Below, in pieces: positions 1 through 8,634 of a stretch of DNA of 64,000 nt. Numbering within the stretch: the stretch's first letter is position 1; every line of letters begins with the position of its first letter. Position numbers and translations under genes: made by a program. This DNA is from Roseateles depolymerans (GTDB taxonomy: Bacteria > Pseudomonadota > Gammaproteobacteria > Burkholderiales > Burkholderiaceae_C), in contig QFOD01000010.1 in the NCBI GenBank assembly GCA_003241055.1, positions 105,776 through 169,775 on the forward strand, given 5' to 3'. The notes below the pieces were generated by a model. It saw only the letters and a program-made list of their open reading frames with translations. It had not been told where the DNA came from and did no database searches.

Positions 1-1083
1 GAAGAGCGCCCGCAGCGAGGACAGGTCGTGCCGCTTGAGCAGGGCCGGGTCATGCTTCTTCAGCACCCGCACCGCGGTCGGCGCACTGAACATCACGGTG
101 ACCTTGTACTTCTCGACCAGGCTCCACCAGATGGCGGCATCCGGGCTCACCGGCAGGCCCTCGAACATCAGCGTCGCCATGCCGGCGATCAGCGGGCCGT
201 AGATGATGTAGCTGTGCCCCACGACCCAGCCGATGTCGCTGGTGGAGAAGTAGGTCTCGCCCGCCTTGCCGCCGTAGATGTAGTCCATGCTCGTGGCCAG
301 GGCCACGGCGTAGCCGCCGACGTCGCGCTGCACACCCTTCGGTTTACCCGTGGTGCCACTCGTGTACAGCGTGTAGCTGATCTCGTTGGACTCCAGCCAG
401 ACGCAGGGCACCGTCTGGCCACGGTACTGCTCGCGCTGGGCGGCGTAGTCCAGGTCGCGGCCGGCCACGGGCGCAAAGGCCGACAGCCCACGGTCCACCA
501 TCAGCACCGCCGCCGGCTTGTGGGACGCCAGGCTGATCGCCTCGTCCAGCAGGGGTTTGTAGGGCACGACCTTGCCGCCACGGCTGCCCGCGTCCGCGCT
601 GACGATGAGCTTCGGCGCAGCGTCGTCGATGCGGCTGGCCAGGCTGACCGAGGCGAAACCGCCGAACACAACCGAGTGGATGGCGCCTATACGCGCGCAG
701 GCCAGCATCGCGAACGCGGCTTCGGGAATCATGGGCATGTAGATCAGCACCCGGTCGCCCTGCCCCACGCCCTGGGCCCGCAGGATGGCCGCCATGGTCT
801 CAACCTCGACCTGCAGATCCTCGAAGCTGTAGACCACTTCCTTGCCGACCTCGGTGGACACCCAGATCAGCGCGTTGTCCCCAGGCCGGTGGGCCGCGTG
901 ACGGTCCACCGCGTTGTGGCAGAGGTTGGTCGTGCCACCGACAAACCAGCGCGCGAACGGCGGGCGGCTGACATCGCAGATCTGCTGCGGCGGCGTCTGC
1001 CAGTCGATGCGGCGGGCCTGTTCGGTCCAGAAACCCTCGCGATCCGCGAGAGAACGGCGGTGAAAGTCGGCGTAGGAACTCAT
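1..1083 (-). CDS. prpE: Propionyl-CoA synthetase PrpE (3' end cut by window edge)
   Basis: Acyl-adenylate-forming enzyme that activates propionate (or acetate) to its CoA thioester in the cytoplasm. The first 361 codons are present; the family is about 630 residues, so the C-terminal lid domain lies outside the window. The N-terminus matches PrpE closely (EQARRIDWQTP at 21-31, PPFARWF at 41-47, TNLCHNAVDRH at 52-62). The P-loop-like AMP-binding motif TSGTTGKPKG is at 241-250, followed by a DIGWVVGHSYI-type stretch. Start chosen by this N-terminal match. There is no clear Shine-Dalgarno; a perfect 7-bp hairpin touches the ATG. PrpE is favoured over Acs because of the N-terminal sequence. Confidence 0.93.
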   Translation of the reverse strand, partial: MSSYADFHRRSLADREGFWTEQARRIDWQTPPQQICDVSRPPFARWFVGGTTNLCHNAVDRHAAHRPGDNALIWVSTEVGKEVVYSFEDLQVEVETMAAILRAQGVGQGDRVLIYMPMIPEAAFAMLACARIGAIHSVVFGGFASVSLASRIDDAAPKLIVSADAGSRGGKVVPYKPLLDEAISLASHKPAAVLMVDRGLSAFAPVAGRDLDYAAQREQYRGQTVPCVWLESNEISYTLYTSGTTGKPKGVQRDVGGYAVALATSMDYIYGGKAGETYFSTSDIGWVVGHSYIIYGPLIAGMATLMFEGLPVSPDAAIWWSLVEKYKVTVMFSAPTAVRVLKKHDPALLKRHDLSSLRALF

Positions 1084-1100
1084 CTGCCCAGTGTGGGCAG
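1084..1100 (-). promoter_or_regulatory. Hairpin abutting the prpE start codon
   Basis: CTGCCCA-GTG-TGGGCAG is a perfect 7-bp inverted repeat with a 3-nt loop. It ends at the base next to the prpE ATG and occupies the position where a ribosome binding site would be expected; no AGGAG-like sequence is visible there. A small TTGTGACAA palindrome lies further upstream at 1133-1141. A role in translation control is inference only. Confidence 0.35.
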
Positions 1101-1314
1101 CAGGCACTGACGGAAGTCTGACCTGGATCAGTTTGTGACAAGGATTGCGGGTTTTCCCGAAATTCTTACTGGCGTAACCCCGGGTTTGCCCGCAAAATGA
1201 CGCCCTTTACGTCTGCAACGATTGACCCCGCCAGGGTACCCCCCTACCCTGCGCCCGCCTGACCTTCTGCTACCGCGACCCATCGTGGCCCGCACCGGAT
1301 TCCGTTACGCCTGA

Positions 1315-2061
1315 ATGTCCCTGGTTCCCGTCGCTTCCCTAGCCCGCCTTTCGGCCGCCTGCTTGGTGGCACTGGCCTGCCATGTGCAGGCCCAGAGCAC
1401 CAGCCAGCCGGCATCGACGCCTCCGGCGGGCACGATGATGGGCGCCTACGGCCAGAGCCTGCAGCAATCCCCGGCAGCCGGTCAGGCAGACAAGAACGCC
1501 GCAGCCAAGCCGGCCCCTGCCGCACCCAATGCCGAGAAGCAGGATCCGGTCAGCCGCTTCCTGAGCGAGCGCGGCCTGCTGAACGCGGCCGAGAACAGCG
1601 CCCCCGGACGCCTGCTGACCAGTGTGCGGGACGCGGCGTCGGACCTCGTGCTGTCGGCAATGAATTTCCTGGGCGTTCGCTACACGCGCGGTGGCAATTC
1701 GGTCGAAAACGGTTTCGACTGCAGCGGCTTCACCCGCCACATCTTCGAGATGAGCGTGGGCCTGGTGCTGCCCCGCCGCGCCGATGAGCAGGCGCGCGAC
1801 TCCAGCCTGCTCTCCATCCGCCGCGAAGACCTGAAGCCCGGCGATCTGGTGTTCTTCAACACCATGCGCGCCACCTTCAGTCATGTGGGCATCTACGTGG
1901 GCGAAGGCAAGTTCATCCACGCCCCGCGCACCGGCAGCGCCGTGCGGGTGGAAGACATGCGGGACGCCTACTGGGCCAAGCGCTTCACCGGCGCGCGCCG
2001 CGCCAACCTGAAAGACTCGCAGGCCAAGGCGGCCGCTGGCGACGCCAGCAGCACGAACTGA
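1315..2061 (+). CDS. Secreted NlpC/P60 (C40) cell-wall peptidase
   Basis: Predicted peptidoglycan endopeptidase of the Spr/NlpC class, 248 residues. Residues 1-26 form a signal peptide ending in HVQAQ. A low-complexity Ala/Pro linker follows, and the NlpC/P60 domain occupies about residues 112-232. The catalytic triad is visible: Cys136 in GFDCSGF, His190 in FSHVGIYVG and His202 in FIHAPRTG. It is divergent from prpE (231-bp gap) and convergent with paaZ, so it is probably a single-gene unit. Neither Shine-Dalgarno nor terminator is obvious. The target cross-link cannot be read from the sequence. Confidence 0.9.
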   Translation: MSLVPVASLARLSAACLVALACHVQAQSTSQPASTPPAGTMMGAYGQSLQQSPAAGQADKNAAAKPAPAAPNAEKQDPVSRFLSERGLLNAAENSAPGRLLTSVRDAASDLVLSAMNFLGVRYTRGGNSVENGFDCSGFTRHIFEMSVGLVLPRRADEQARDSSLLSIRREDLKPGDLVFFNTMRATFSHVGIYVGEGKFIHAPRTGSAVRVEDMRDAYWAKRFTGARRANLKDSQAKAAAGDASSTN

Positions 2062-2149
2062 CCCTGCGGATCGGCGCGGCCCTCGTCGCGCCGCCGTGCC
2101 GTCCGGCCACCGCCCACAGGGCTGGCAACCTTGAAGGCCGCCAGCCGCT

Positions 2150-4201
2150 TCAGCCGGCCCCGCCGCGCTTGGCCACCAACGTCAGGATCTCGTAGCTCGC
2201 GCACAGCTCGCCGCGCTGGTTGGTCACGGCCACATCCCAGCCGATCACGCCTTGCGCGGGTTGGTCATCGCGCAGCGGGCGGTCGATCTTGCGCTTAGCG
2301 GTGAGGCGTGCCTGGATGGTGTCGCCTATCGCCACCGGCGTCACGAAGCGCAGGTTCTCCAGGCCGTAGTTGGCCAGCACCGGGCCCGGCGCCGGGCTCA
2401 CGAACAGGCCGGCCGCGGCCGACAGCACGAAGTAGCCATGCGCGATGCGCCTGCCGAAGGGCGACTGCGCCGCCGCCACCTCGTCGAAGTGCATGTAGAA
2501 GTAGTCGCCCGACAGGCCGCCAAAGGCCACGATGTCCGCCTCGCCCACGGTGCGGCGATGCGTCAGCAGACTCATACCCACCTCCACGTCCTCGAAGTGG
2601 CGACGGAAGGGGTGGATCTCGCTCTCGGTGACCGCGCCACCGCGCTGGTACTCGCCGGTGACGGCCGAGATCATCGTCGGCGAGCCCTGCACCGCGCAGC
2701 GCTGCAGGTAGTGCTTGACCGCGCGCAGGCCGCCCAACTCCTCGCCGCCGCCGGCGCGGCCCGGGCCGCCGTGCTTGAGCTTGGGCAGCGGCGAGCCGTG
2801 GCCGGTGTTCTCCAGCGCGGCCTCGCGGTCCAGCACCAGCATGCGGCCGTGCCAGGCGGCAAACGTCGGCACCGCCTGCGCGGCCAGCGCCGGGGTCTTG
2901 GTGCAGACCGTGCCGACCAGGCTGCCGCGGCCCAGCGTTGCCAGATGCAGCGCCTCCTCGAAGTCGCCATAGGGCATGAGCGTGGTCACCGGGCCGAAGG
3001 CTTCCAGGTGATGGGCCTCGCTGCTGGCCGGATCGCGCGCCAGCAGCAGCGTGGGGGCGTAGAAGGCGCCTTCGGCCACGCCCTCGCCGCGCGGTGCGAA
3101 GCCGTCGCGTTCGCTCAGCAGCACCTCGCAGTGACGGGCCAGCTGGGCCACGCGCTCGGTCACGTCGGCCTGCTGGGCCTTGCTGGCCAGCGCCCCCATG
3201 CGCACGCCCTCCACCGCGGGGTCGCCCACCACGGTCTTGGCCAGCCGCGCCTTCAGCGCGGTGGCCACCGCATCCACCAGGTGGCGCGGCACCAGGGTGC
3301 GGCGTATCGCGGTGCACTTCTGGCCGGCCTTGGCCGTCATCTCGCGCGCCACTTCCTTGATGAAGAGCTCGAACTCCGGGTCGTCCGGCGTCACGTCGGG
3401 CGCCAGGATGGCGCAGTTCAGGCTGTCGGCCTCGGCGTTGAAGGGGATGCTCTTCTTGAGCAGATTGGGGTGGGCCTTGAGCTGCAGCGCGGTGTCGGCG
3501 CTGCCGGTGAAGGTCACCACATCGGCCTCGTCCAGGCGCTCGAACAGGTCGCCCGTGCCGCCGATGATGAGCTGCAGCGCGCCGGCCGGCACCAGGCCGG
3601 AGTCCACGATCAGCCGCACGCAGGCCTCGGCCACATAGCTGGTCGCGGTGGCCGGCTTGACCAGGCAGGGCATGCCGGCCAGGAAGCTGGGCGCGAACTT
3701 CTCCAGCATCCCCCACATCGGGAAATTGAAGGCGTTGATGTGCAGCGCCACGCCGCGCTTGGGCACCAGCACATGGCTGCCGATGAAGTGGTTGTCGGCA
3801 CCCAGGCGCATGGGCGGGCCCTCGTGCAGCACATTGCTGCTGGGCAGGTCCTTGCCGCCGATGGAGGCATACGCGAACAAGGTGCCTATGCCGCCCTCGA
3901 TATCTATCCACGAATCGGCCCGGGTCGCGCCGGTGTGGGCGCTGATCGCGTAGAGCTGCTCCTTGCGTTCGAGCAGGTAGGCGGCCAGCGCCTTCAGCAC
4001 GCGGGCGCGATCCTGGAAGTGGGTGCGCAGCAGGCCCGGCAACGCCGTGCTGCGCGCGTAGGCCATGGCTTCTGCGAAGTCCAGGCCCTCCTCGTGCGTG
4101 TGGGCGACGACGCGGCCATTGATGGCGCTCGCCAGCGGCTTGGCCGCCGTGGCGCCGACCCAGCGGCCAGCGATGAAACTCTGAAGGGTAGCGACCGTCA
4201 T
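2150..4201 (-). CDS. paaZ: PaaZ: oxepin-CoA hydrolase / 3-oxo-5,6-dehydrosuberyl-CoA semialdehyde dehydrogenase
   Basis: Bifunctional enzyme of aerobic phenylacetate breakdown: it opens the oxepin-CoA ring and oxidises the resulting aldehyde with NADP+. At 683 residues it has the usual full-length fusion. The aldehyde dehydrogenase domain (about 1-515) has Glu257 in FNAEADSLN and catalytic Cys296 in AGQKCTAIRR. The MaoC-type hydratase domain (about 530-683) has the Asp/His pair in SGDYFYMHFDE and IAHGYFVLS. It is the last gene of the minus-strand paa operon, 121 bp after the substrate-binding protein gene; that gap holds one copy of an 83-bp structured repeat. Confidence 0.96.
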   Translation of the reverse strand: MTVATLQSFIAGRWVGATAAKPLASAINGRVVAHTHEEGLDFAEAMAYARSTALPGLLRTHFQDRARVLKALAAYLLERKEQLYAISAHTGATRADSWIDIEGGIGTLFAYASIGGKDLPSSNVLHEGPPMRLGADNHFIGSHVLVPKRGVALHINAFNFPMWGMLEKFAPSFLAGMPCLVKPATATSYVAEACVRLIVDSGLVPAGALQLIIGGTGDLFERLDEADVVTFTGSADTALQLKAHPNLLKKSIPFNAEADSLNCAILAPDVTPDDPEFELFIKEVAREMTAKAGQKCTAIRRTLVPRHLVDAVATALKARLAKTVVGDPAVEGVRMGALASKAQQADVTERVAQLARHCEVLLSERDGFAPRGEGVAEGAFYAPTLLLARDPASSEAHHLEAFGPVTTLMPYGDFEEALHLATLGRGSLVGTVCTKTPALAAQAVPTFAAWHGRMLVLDREAALENTGHGSPLPKLKHGGPGRAGGGEELGGLRAVKHYLQRCAVQGSPTMISAVTGEYQRGGAVTESEIHPFRRHFEDVEVGMSLLTHRRTVGEADIVAFGGLSGDYFYMHFDEVAAAQSPFGRRIAHGYFVLSAAAGLFVSPAPGPVLANYGLENLRFVTPVAIGDTIQARLTAKRKIDRPLRDDQPAQGVIGWDVAVTNQRGELCASYEILTLVAKRGGAG

Positions 4202-4239
4202 CTTTGATCCTCAAGGCCTCGCGAAGCGACGGCCATTCA

Positions 4240-4322
4240 TCCAGCGACTGCCGTGGAACCGGCTCCGCCGGGCCACTGGCAGTGCCCCCTTGAGGGGGCG
4301 CGCGAAGCGCGTAGGGGGTGGG
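4240..4322 (-). repeat. Intercistronic structured repeat, copy 1 (83 bp)
   Basis: Near-identical to 7321-7404. Two hairpins are visible. The first pairs ACTGCC (4247-4252) with GGCAGT (4278-4283), TGG (4254-4256) with CCA (4273-4275), and CCGGC (4259-4263) with GCCGG (4267-4271). The second pairs GCCCCC (4284-4289) with GGGGGC (4294-4299). The element ends at the base adjoining the stop codon of the substrate-binding protein gene. Similar G/C-rich palindromes are common between genes in Burkholderiales. Confidence 0.85.
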
Positions 4323-5474
4323 CTACTTCAGCAGCACCCAGGCACCATTCTTGATCTCGACCATCACGCGGGCGCGCTGGTCCAGGCCCAGGTGGTCCTG
4401 CGGCGACATGTTGAAGACGCCGTGCGCGCCGGCCACGTTCTTGGCGTTCTCTATCGCGTCACGCAGCGCGGCGCGGAAGGCCGGCGTGCCGGGCTGGGCC
4501 TTCTTCAGCGCCTCGGGCGCGGCGGCCGCCAGCAGCAGGCCGGCATCCCAGGCATGGCCGCCGAAGGTGGACACGCTGCCCTTGCCGTTCGCGGCCTCGT
4601 ACTTCGTGATGTAGTCCAGCGCGCTCTTCTTCACCGGATGGTCGGCCGGCAGCTGCGAGGCCACCAGCACCGGGCCGGCGGGCAGCAGCGTGCCTTCCAC
4701 GTCCTTGCCGCCCACGCGCAGGAAGTCGTTGTTGGCCACGCCGTGGGTCTGGTAGATCTTGCCGGCGTAGCCGCGCTCCTTCAGCGCCTTCTGCGGCAGT
4801 GCGGCGGGCGTGCCGGAACCGGCGATCAGCACCGCGTCCGGCTTGGCGGCAAACAGCTTGAGCACCTGGCCGGTGACCGAGGTGTCCGTGCGGTTGTAAC
4901 GCTCGCTCGCCACGATCTGCAGACCCTTGAGCTGGGCCAGCTTGCTGAACTCGCCCCACCAGCCCTCGCCATAGGCGTCGGCAAAGCCGATGAAGGCGGC
5001 CTTCTTCACGCCGTGGTCCACCATGTGCGTAACGATGGCCAGCGTCATCATGATGTCGTTCTGCGGCGTCTTGAAGACCCACTTCTTCTTGGCGTCGATG
5101 GGCTCGACGATGCGCGCCGACGCGGCCATCGAGATCATCGGCGTGCCGGACTCGGCCACCGCGTCGATCATCGCCAGCGAGTTGGGCGTGACGGTGGAGC
5201 CGATGACCAGATCCACCTTGTGCTCGGTGATGAACTTGCGTGTGTTGGCCACCGCGGTCGTGGTGTCGGACGCGTCGTCCAGCACGATGTAGTTAACCTT
5301 CTGGCCCGCGATGGTGGTGGGCATCAGCGCCACCGTGTTCTTCTCCGGGATGCCCAGCGACGCCGCCGGCCCGGTGGCCGACACGGTCACGCCGACGTTG
5401 ATGTCGGCCTGGGCGGCCGACAGTGCCAGCGCGGCGCCGCAGGCCACGGCCAGTTGCTTGAATGCTGCTTTCAT
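4323..5474 (-). CDS. ABC transporter substrate-binding protein (LivK / branched-chain type I fold)
   Basis: Periplasmic binding protein of the Leu/Ile/Val-type family, 383 residues. The signal peptide is residues 1-23 (MKAAFKQLAVAC..ALSAAQA), and the mature protein opens with DINVGVTVSATGPAASLGIP, typical of the family. The start is set by AGGAG six bases before ATG and by the signal peptide; an upstream in-frame ATG would add 77 implausible residues. It sits in the paa operon between the TetR gene (29-bp gap) and paaZ, so phenylacetate or a related aromatic acid is a plausible ligand. No permease or ATPase gene is nearby, so it must use components encoded elsewhere. Confidence 0.9.
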   Translation of the reverse strand: MKAAFKQLAVACGAALALSAAQADINVGVTVSATGPAASLGIPEKNTVALMPTTIAGQKVNYIVLDDASDTTTAVANTRKFITEHKVDLVIGSTVTPNSLAMIDAVAESGTPMISMAASARIVEPIDAKKKWVFKTPQNDIMMTLAIVTHMVDHGVKKAAFIGFADAYGEGWWGEFSKLAQLKGLQIVASERYNRTDTSVTGQVLKLFAAKPDAVLIAGSGTPAALPQKALKERGYAGKIYQTHGVANNDFLRVGGKDVEGTLLPAGPVLVASQLPADHPVKKSALDYITKYEAANGKGSVSTFGGHAWDAGLLLAAAAPEALKKAQPGTPAFRAALRDAIENAKNVAGAHGVFNMSPQDHLGLDQRARVMVEIKNGAWVLLK

Positions 5475-5503
5475 GCCTTGTCTCCTCTTGGTGGTTGTCA
5501 GAT

Positions 5504-6121
5504 TCAGGTCGAAAGGGCCGGCTCGCGCAACTGCACCGCGCCCAGGCCGCCAAAAAACAGCTGGCTGACCAGCATGGCGACGGCCTCGTGAGACAGCTCG
5601 CCATCCGGCCGCAGCCAGGTGAAGGTCCAGTTGATCATGCCGAACAGCAGCATGGTCAGCGGCTTGTGCAGCTTCTCGTCTCGCAGCTCCGGTCGCAGCC
5701 GGCACAGCGTGTCGGCGAAGGCGGCCACGACGCGCCGCTCCACGGCCACGATGCGCTCGCGCGCGTCGTCGGGCAGGAAGCGGATCTCGCTGGTCAGCAC
5801 GCGGTGCTGATCCTGCGCGCTGGCATAGGCCAGCGTGAAGCGCTCGATCAGCCGGCGCAGCTCGGCCTCGGCCGGCAGCCGCTCGGCCTGCACCTGTTCC
5901 ACCAGCTGCAGCAGCCCCTGCACATGGGCGTCGCAGATGTCCACCAGCAGCTGCTGCTTGTCCCGGAAGTAGTGGTACAGCGTGGGCTTGGCCACCGAAC
6001 AGGCCTCGGCAACCTGGTTCATGGACGCGGCACTGAAGCCCTGCTCCGCGAACAGGTGGGCGGCGGCCGCGAGGATGTCCTCGCGCTGGGCCTCGAAGCC
6101 GGGGGCGCGCGGGCGGGCCAT
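5504..6121 (-). CDS. TetR-family regulator, probable PaaR-like repressor of the paa operon
   Basis: TetR/AcrR regulator, 205 residues. The N-terminal helix-turn-helix spans about 10-58 (ILAAAAHLFAEQGF, then MNQVAEACSVAKPTLYHYF), and the rest is an all-helical ligand domain. In other Burkholderiales a TetR-type PaaR represses paa genes and is relieved by phenylacetyl-CoA. Its place between paaE and paaZ, and the palindrome before paaG, fit that role and imply autoregulation. The start is placed at MARPRAPGF; an earlier ATG adds 25 Arg-rich residues and cannot be fully excluded. No strong ribosome binding site is seen. Confidence 0.88.
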   Translation of the reverse strand: MARPRAPGFEAQREDILAAAAHLFAEQGFSAASMNQVAEACSVAKPTLYHYFRDKQQLLVDICDAHVQGLLQLVEQVQAERLPAEAELRRLIERFTLAYASAQDQHRVLTSEIRFLPDDARERIVAVERRVVAAFADTLCRLRPELRDEKLHKPLTMLLFGMINWTFTWLRPDGELSHEAVAMLVSQLFFGGLGAVQLREPALST

Positions 6122-6214
6122 CTCAGCGGGCCGCGCGGTCAGGTGACCGCGACGGGCGAGGGTTCGGGCGAATGCCCGGACGGATGTTCGGACCAAGGGG
6201 CGGCATGCGGGATG

Positions 6215-7276
6215 TCAACGCTCGTCGAAGGAGATGACCACCCGCTCGGTCAGCGGATGGGCCTGGCAGCTCAGGATAAAGCCCGCAGCCAGGTCGTCGG
6301 CGTCGAGCGCGAAGTTCCTGTCCATGCGCACCTGCCCCTCCACCAGCTTGCAGCGGCAGGTGGCGCAGACGCCGCTCTTGCAGGAGAAGGGCACATCCAT
6401 GCCTTCGCGCGCCGCCGCATCCAGCAGGCTGGGGTCGCTGGCCAGCATCTCGATGTCACGCGACAGCCCGTCCCGCACCACGGTCACGCGCGCCTGGGCC
6501 GCGTCGCCGGCACGGTGCTGGTGCGGCGCCTGTCGGCCCTGCTGGCTCTCGGGCGTGCCGAAGCGCTCCACATGCAGGCGCGCGGCCGGCAGCCCCGCCC
6601 CCCGCAGCGCCGCCTCAGCCTGGTCGTTCATCTCGAAGGGGCCGCAGACGAAGGCCTCGTCCACACCCGCCACCGGCACCGGGCCGGCCAGGAAGGCACT
6701 GAGCTTGCCGGCGTCCAGCCGCCCGCCGTACAGCGGCGCATCCACCACCTCGCGGCTGAACACCAGGTGCAGGGACAGCCGGGTCATGAAGCGGTTCTTC
6801 AGGTCCTCGAGCGGCTCCTTGAACATCGTGGACGCCGTGCGGCGGTTGGCGTAGATCAGCGTCGCACGCGACTGCGGCTCCTGCTCCAGCAGCGCCGTCA
6901 TCAGGCTGAGGATGGGCGTGATGCCCGAGCCCCCGGCGATGAACAGCACATGGCGCCCGGCCTGCCGTGCCGGCGGCATCACGAAACGGCCCTGGGGCGG
7001 GTAGGACTCGATGAGGTCGCCCACCTTCAGGTGCTCATGCGCCCAGCTGGAGAACGCGCCGCCGTCGACACGGCGAATGCCCACCTTGAGCTCGTGCGCC
7101 GAGCAGATGGAGTAGCTGCGGCGCAGCTCCTGGCCACCCAGCGTGGTGCGCAGGGTCAGGTATTGCCCAGGCTCGAACGCAAAGCCCTCGGCCGGGGCGT
7201 CGAAGCCGACCACCATCGCGTCGTCGGTGTCGCGCTCGACCGAAGTCACGCGCAAAGCATGAAAGTGAAGTGCCAT
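6215..7276 (-). CDS. paaE: PaaE: phenylacetyl-CoA 1,2-epoxidase reductase subunit
   Basis: Electron-transfer subunit that passes electrons from NADPH to the PaaAC di-iron oxygenase. It has 353 residues, the usual length. The FAD-binding ferredoxin reductase domain comes first (RSYSICS near residue 46; NAD-binding GGSGITPILS). The C-terminal plant-type [2Fe-2S] domain carries Cys299, Cys304 and Cys307 (CKSGVCATC) plus a fourth Cys in ILSCQAHPL. It follows paaD after a 129-bp gap that holds repeat copy 2. Confidence 0.96.
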   Translation of the reverse strand: MALHFHALRVTSVERDTDDAMVVGFDAPAEGFAFEPGQYLTLRTTLGGQELRRSYSICSAHELKVGIRRVDGGAFSSWAHEHLKVGDLIESYPPQGRFVMPPARQAGRHVLFIAGGSGITPILSLMTALLEQEPQSRATLIYANRRTASTMFKEPLEDLKNRFMTRLSLHLVFSREVVDAPLYGGRLDAGKLSAFLAGPVPVAGVDEAFVCGPFEMNDQAEAALRGAGLPAARLHVERFGTPESQQGRQAPHQHRAGDAAQARVTVVRDGLSRDIEMLASDPSLLDAAAREGMDVPFSCKSGVCATCRCKLVEGQVRMDRNFALDADDLAAGFILSCQAHPLTERVVISFDER

Positions 7277-7320
7277 GGTGCTCTGGTCCCTAATTGCTCG
7301 CCGCGAAGCGCGCGAGCCCG

Positions 7321-7404
7321 TCCAGCGACTGCCGCGGAACCGGCTTTGCCGGGCCGCTGGCAGTGCCCCCTCGAAGGGGGCGCGCGAAGCGCGTAGGGGG
7401 TGGG
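7321..7404 (-). repeat. Intercistronic structured repeat, copy 2 (84 bp)
   Basis: Second copy of the element at 4240-4322, in the same orientation, ending one base from the paaD stop codon. It differs by five substitutions and one inserted base. All changes fall in hairpin loops except C7335/G7356, which replace the T4254/A4275 pair of copy 1 and keep the pairing. The second hairpin pairs GCCCCC (7365-7370) with GGGGGC (7376-7381). Confidence 0.85.
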
Positions 7405-7405
7405 T

Positions 7406-7876
7406 TCATAAGGGTTTGAAGTATTCGAAGGGTTCGCCGCATTCGATGCAGCGCCAGGTGGACTTGCAGGGCGTGGAGCCGAAACGCGACAGCTGCTCGG
7501 TCTTGCCGCCGCTACAGCGCGGGCAACGCAGGCGCGGCACGACCGAGATGGCCTGCTCCGACCCGCATTGAGGCGGCACGATGCCGTAGCGCTGCAGCTT
7601 CTCGCGGCCGTCGGCCGTGATCCAGTCGGTCGTCCAGGCCGGCACGCGCTGCAAGGTCACCGTGACCGGGCCGAACTCGGCCAACGCCGCACGCACGTCG
7701 TCCGCGATCAGCTCGGTGGCCGGGCAGCCGCTGTAGGTGGGCGTGAGCACCACTTCCAGGCCCGCGTCCGTGGCCCGCAGCTCTCGGACTATGCCCAGCT
7801 CCATGAGGCTGACCGCCGGGATCTCCGGGTCGGGCACGGCCGCGAGCCGGGCGCGGGCGGCGTCCAGGTTCACCAC
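7406..7876 (-). CDS. paaD: PaaD: MIP18-type maturation factor of the phenylacetyl-CoA epoxidase
   Basis: Assembly protein of the PaaABCE complex, thought to act in Fe-S cluster maturation; 156 residues. The N-terminal DUF59/MIP18 domain shows DPEIPAVSLMELGIV and PTYSGCPATELI. The C-terminal zinc-ribbon-like tail has two CxxC pairs (CPRC and CIECGEPF) plus a further Cys. It starts with GTG at 7876, overlapping the paaC stop, so translation is probably coupled; a second GTG follows directly at 7873. Confidence 0.94.
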   Translation of the reverse strand: MVNLDAARARLAAVPDPEIPAVSLMELGIVRELRATDAGLEVVLTPTYSGCPATELIADDVRAALAEFGPVTVTLQRVPAWTTDWITADGREKLQRYGIVPPQCGSEQAISVVPRLRCPRCSGGKTEQLSRFGSTPCKSTWRCIECGEPFEYFKPL

Positions 7877-8634
7877 ACGCCCCCGGGGTATGCGCGCTGC
7901 AGGTATTGCATCGTGGCCAGCAGGTGGCCCAGGTGCTCGCTGTGCATGCCCAGATGGCCTTGCGGCTGCATCGCGCTGTCGCGTGGCAGCGCCAGCGTGG
8001 CCTCGGCCATCAGCGTGGCCCAGCGGGAGCGCCAGTCAGCCTCGATCTCGCGCCAGGCCGGGCCCACGCCCTCGACGCCCTCTGCCGCGAATAGCTCGTT
8101 GAAGTAAGGCGTCAGCACCGCAAGCGCCGCCTGCATGCGGGCCTGGGACTCGGCCGTGCCGTCACCCAGTCGCACCACCCAGTCGCTGCTGTGCTGGCGG
8201 TGGTAGCGCACCTCCTTCAACGACTTGGCCGCGATGCCGGCCAGCTCCGCGTCTGCACTGGCCTGCAGGCGGTCGAACAGCAGCTCCAGCCAGATGGCGA
8301 CGGCGGCGTTGCGCAGCGTGGTCAGCGCAAAGTCGCGGCCGCCGCTGCCGTCACTCGGGCTGGCCGCCGCGTTGGGCAGCTCCACCAGCACGACATTGCG
8401 GTAGTCACGCTCCTCGCGCAGGAAGGCGAGTTGGTCTTCGTCCCGACCGGCGCCTTCGAGCTGGCCCGCATGGGTCAGCAGCGCGCGCGCCTGGCCCAGC
8501 AGGTCCAGCGCGATATTGGACAGGGCCAGGTCTTCCTCCAGCACCGGCGCGTGGCCGCACCACTCGCCCAGGCGCTGGGCATGGATGAGGCAGGTGTCCG
8601 CCAGTTGCAGGACGTAGGTGAGCTTGGCGTCCAT
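7870..8634 (-). CDS. paaC: PaaC: structural subunit of phenylacetyl-CoA 1,2-epoxidase
   Basis: Ferritin-like partner of PaaA in the multicomponent epoxygenase, 254 residues. Recognisable segments are ALSNIALDLLGQARALL near residue 38 and SLKEVRYHRQHSSDWVVRLGDGT in the middle. The ATG overlaps the paaB stop by one base (TGATG), and its stop overlaps the paaD start. Both are typical translational coupling for this complex. Confidence 0.96.
   Translation of the reverse strand: MDAKLTYVLQLADTCLIHAQRLGEWCGHAPVLEEDLALSNIALDLLGQARALLTHAGQLEGAGRDEDQLAFLREERDYRNVVLVELPNAAASPSDGSGGRDFALTTLRNAAVAIWLELLFDRLQASADAELAGIAAKSLKEVRYHRQHSSDWVVRLGDGTAESQARMQAALAVLTPYFNELFAAEGVEGVGPAWREIEADWRSRWATLMAEATLALPRDSAMQPQGHLGMHSEHLGHLLATMQYLQRAYPGGVW

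Noticed and set aside
2252..4207. Plus-strand 651-codon frame opposite paaZ
   Set aside because: High G/C shadow of paaZ, which has full conserved motifs on the minus strand.
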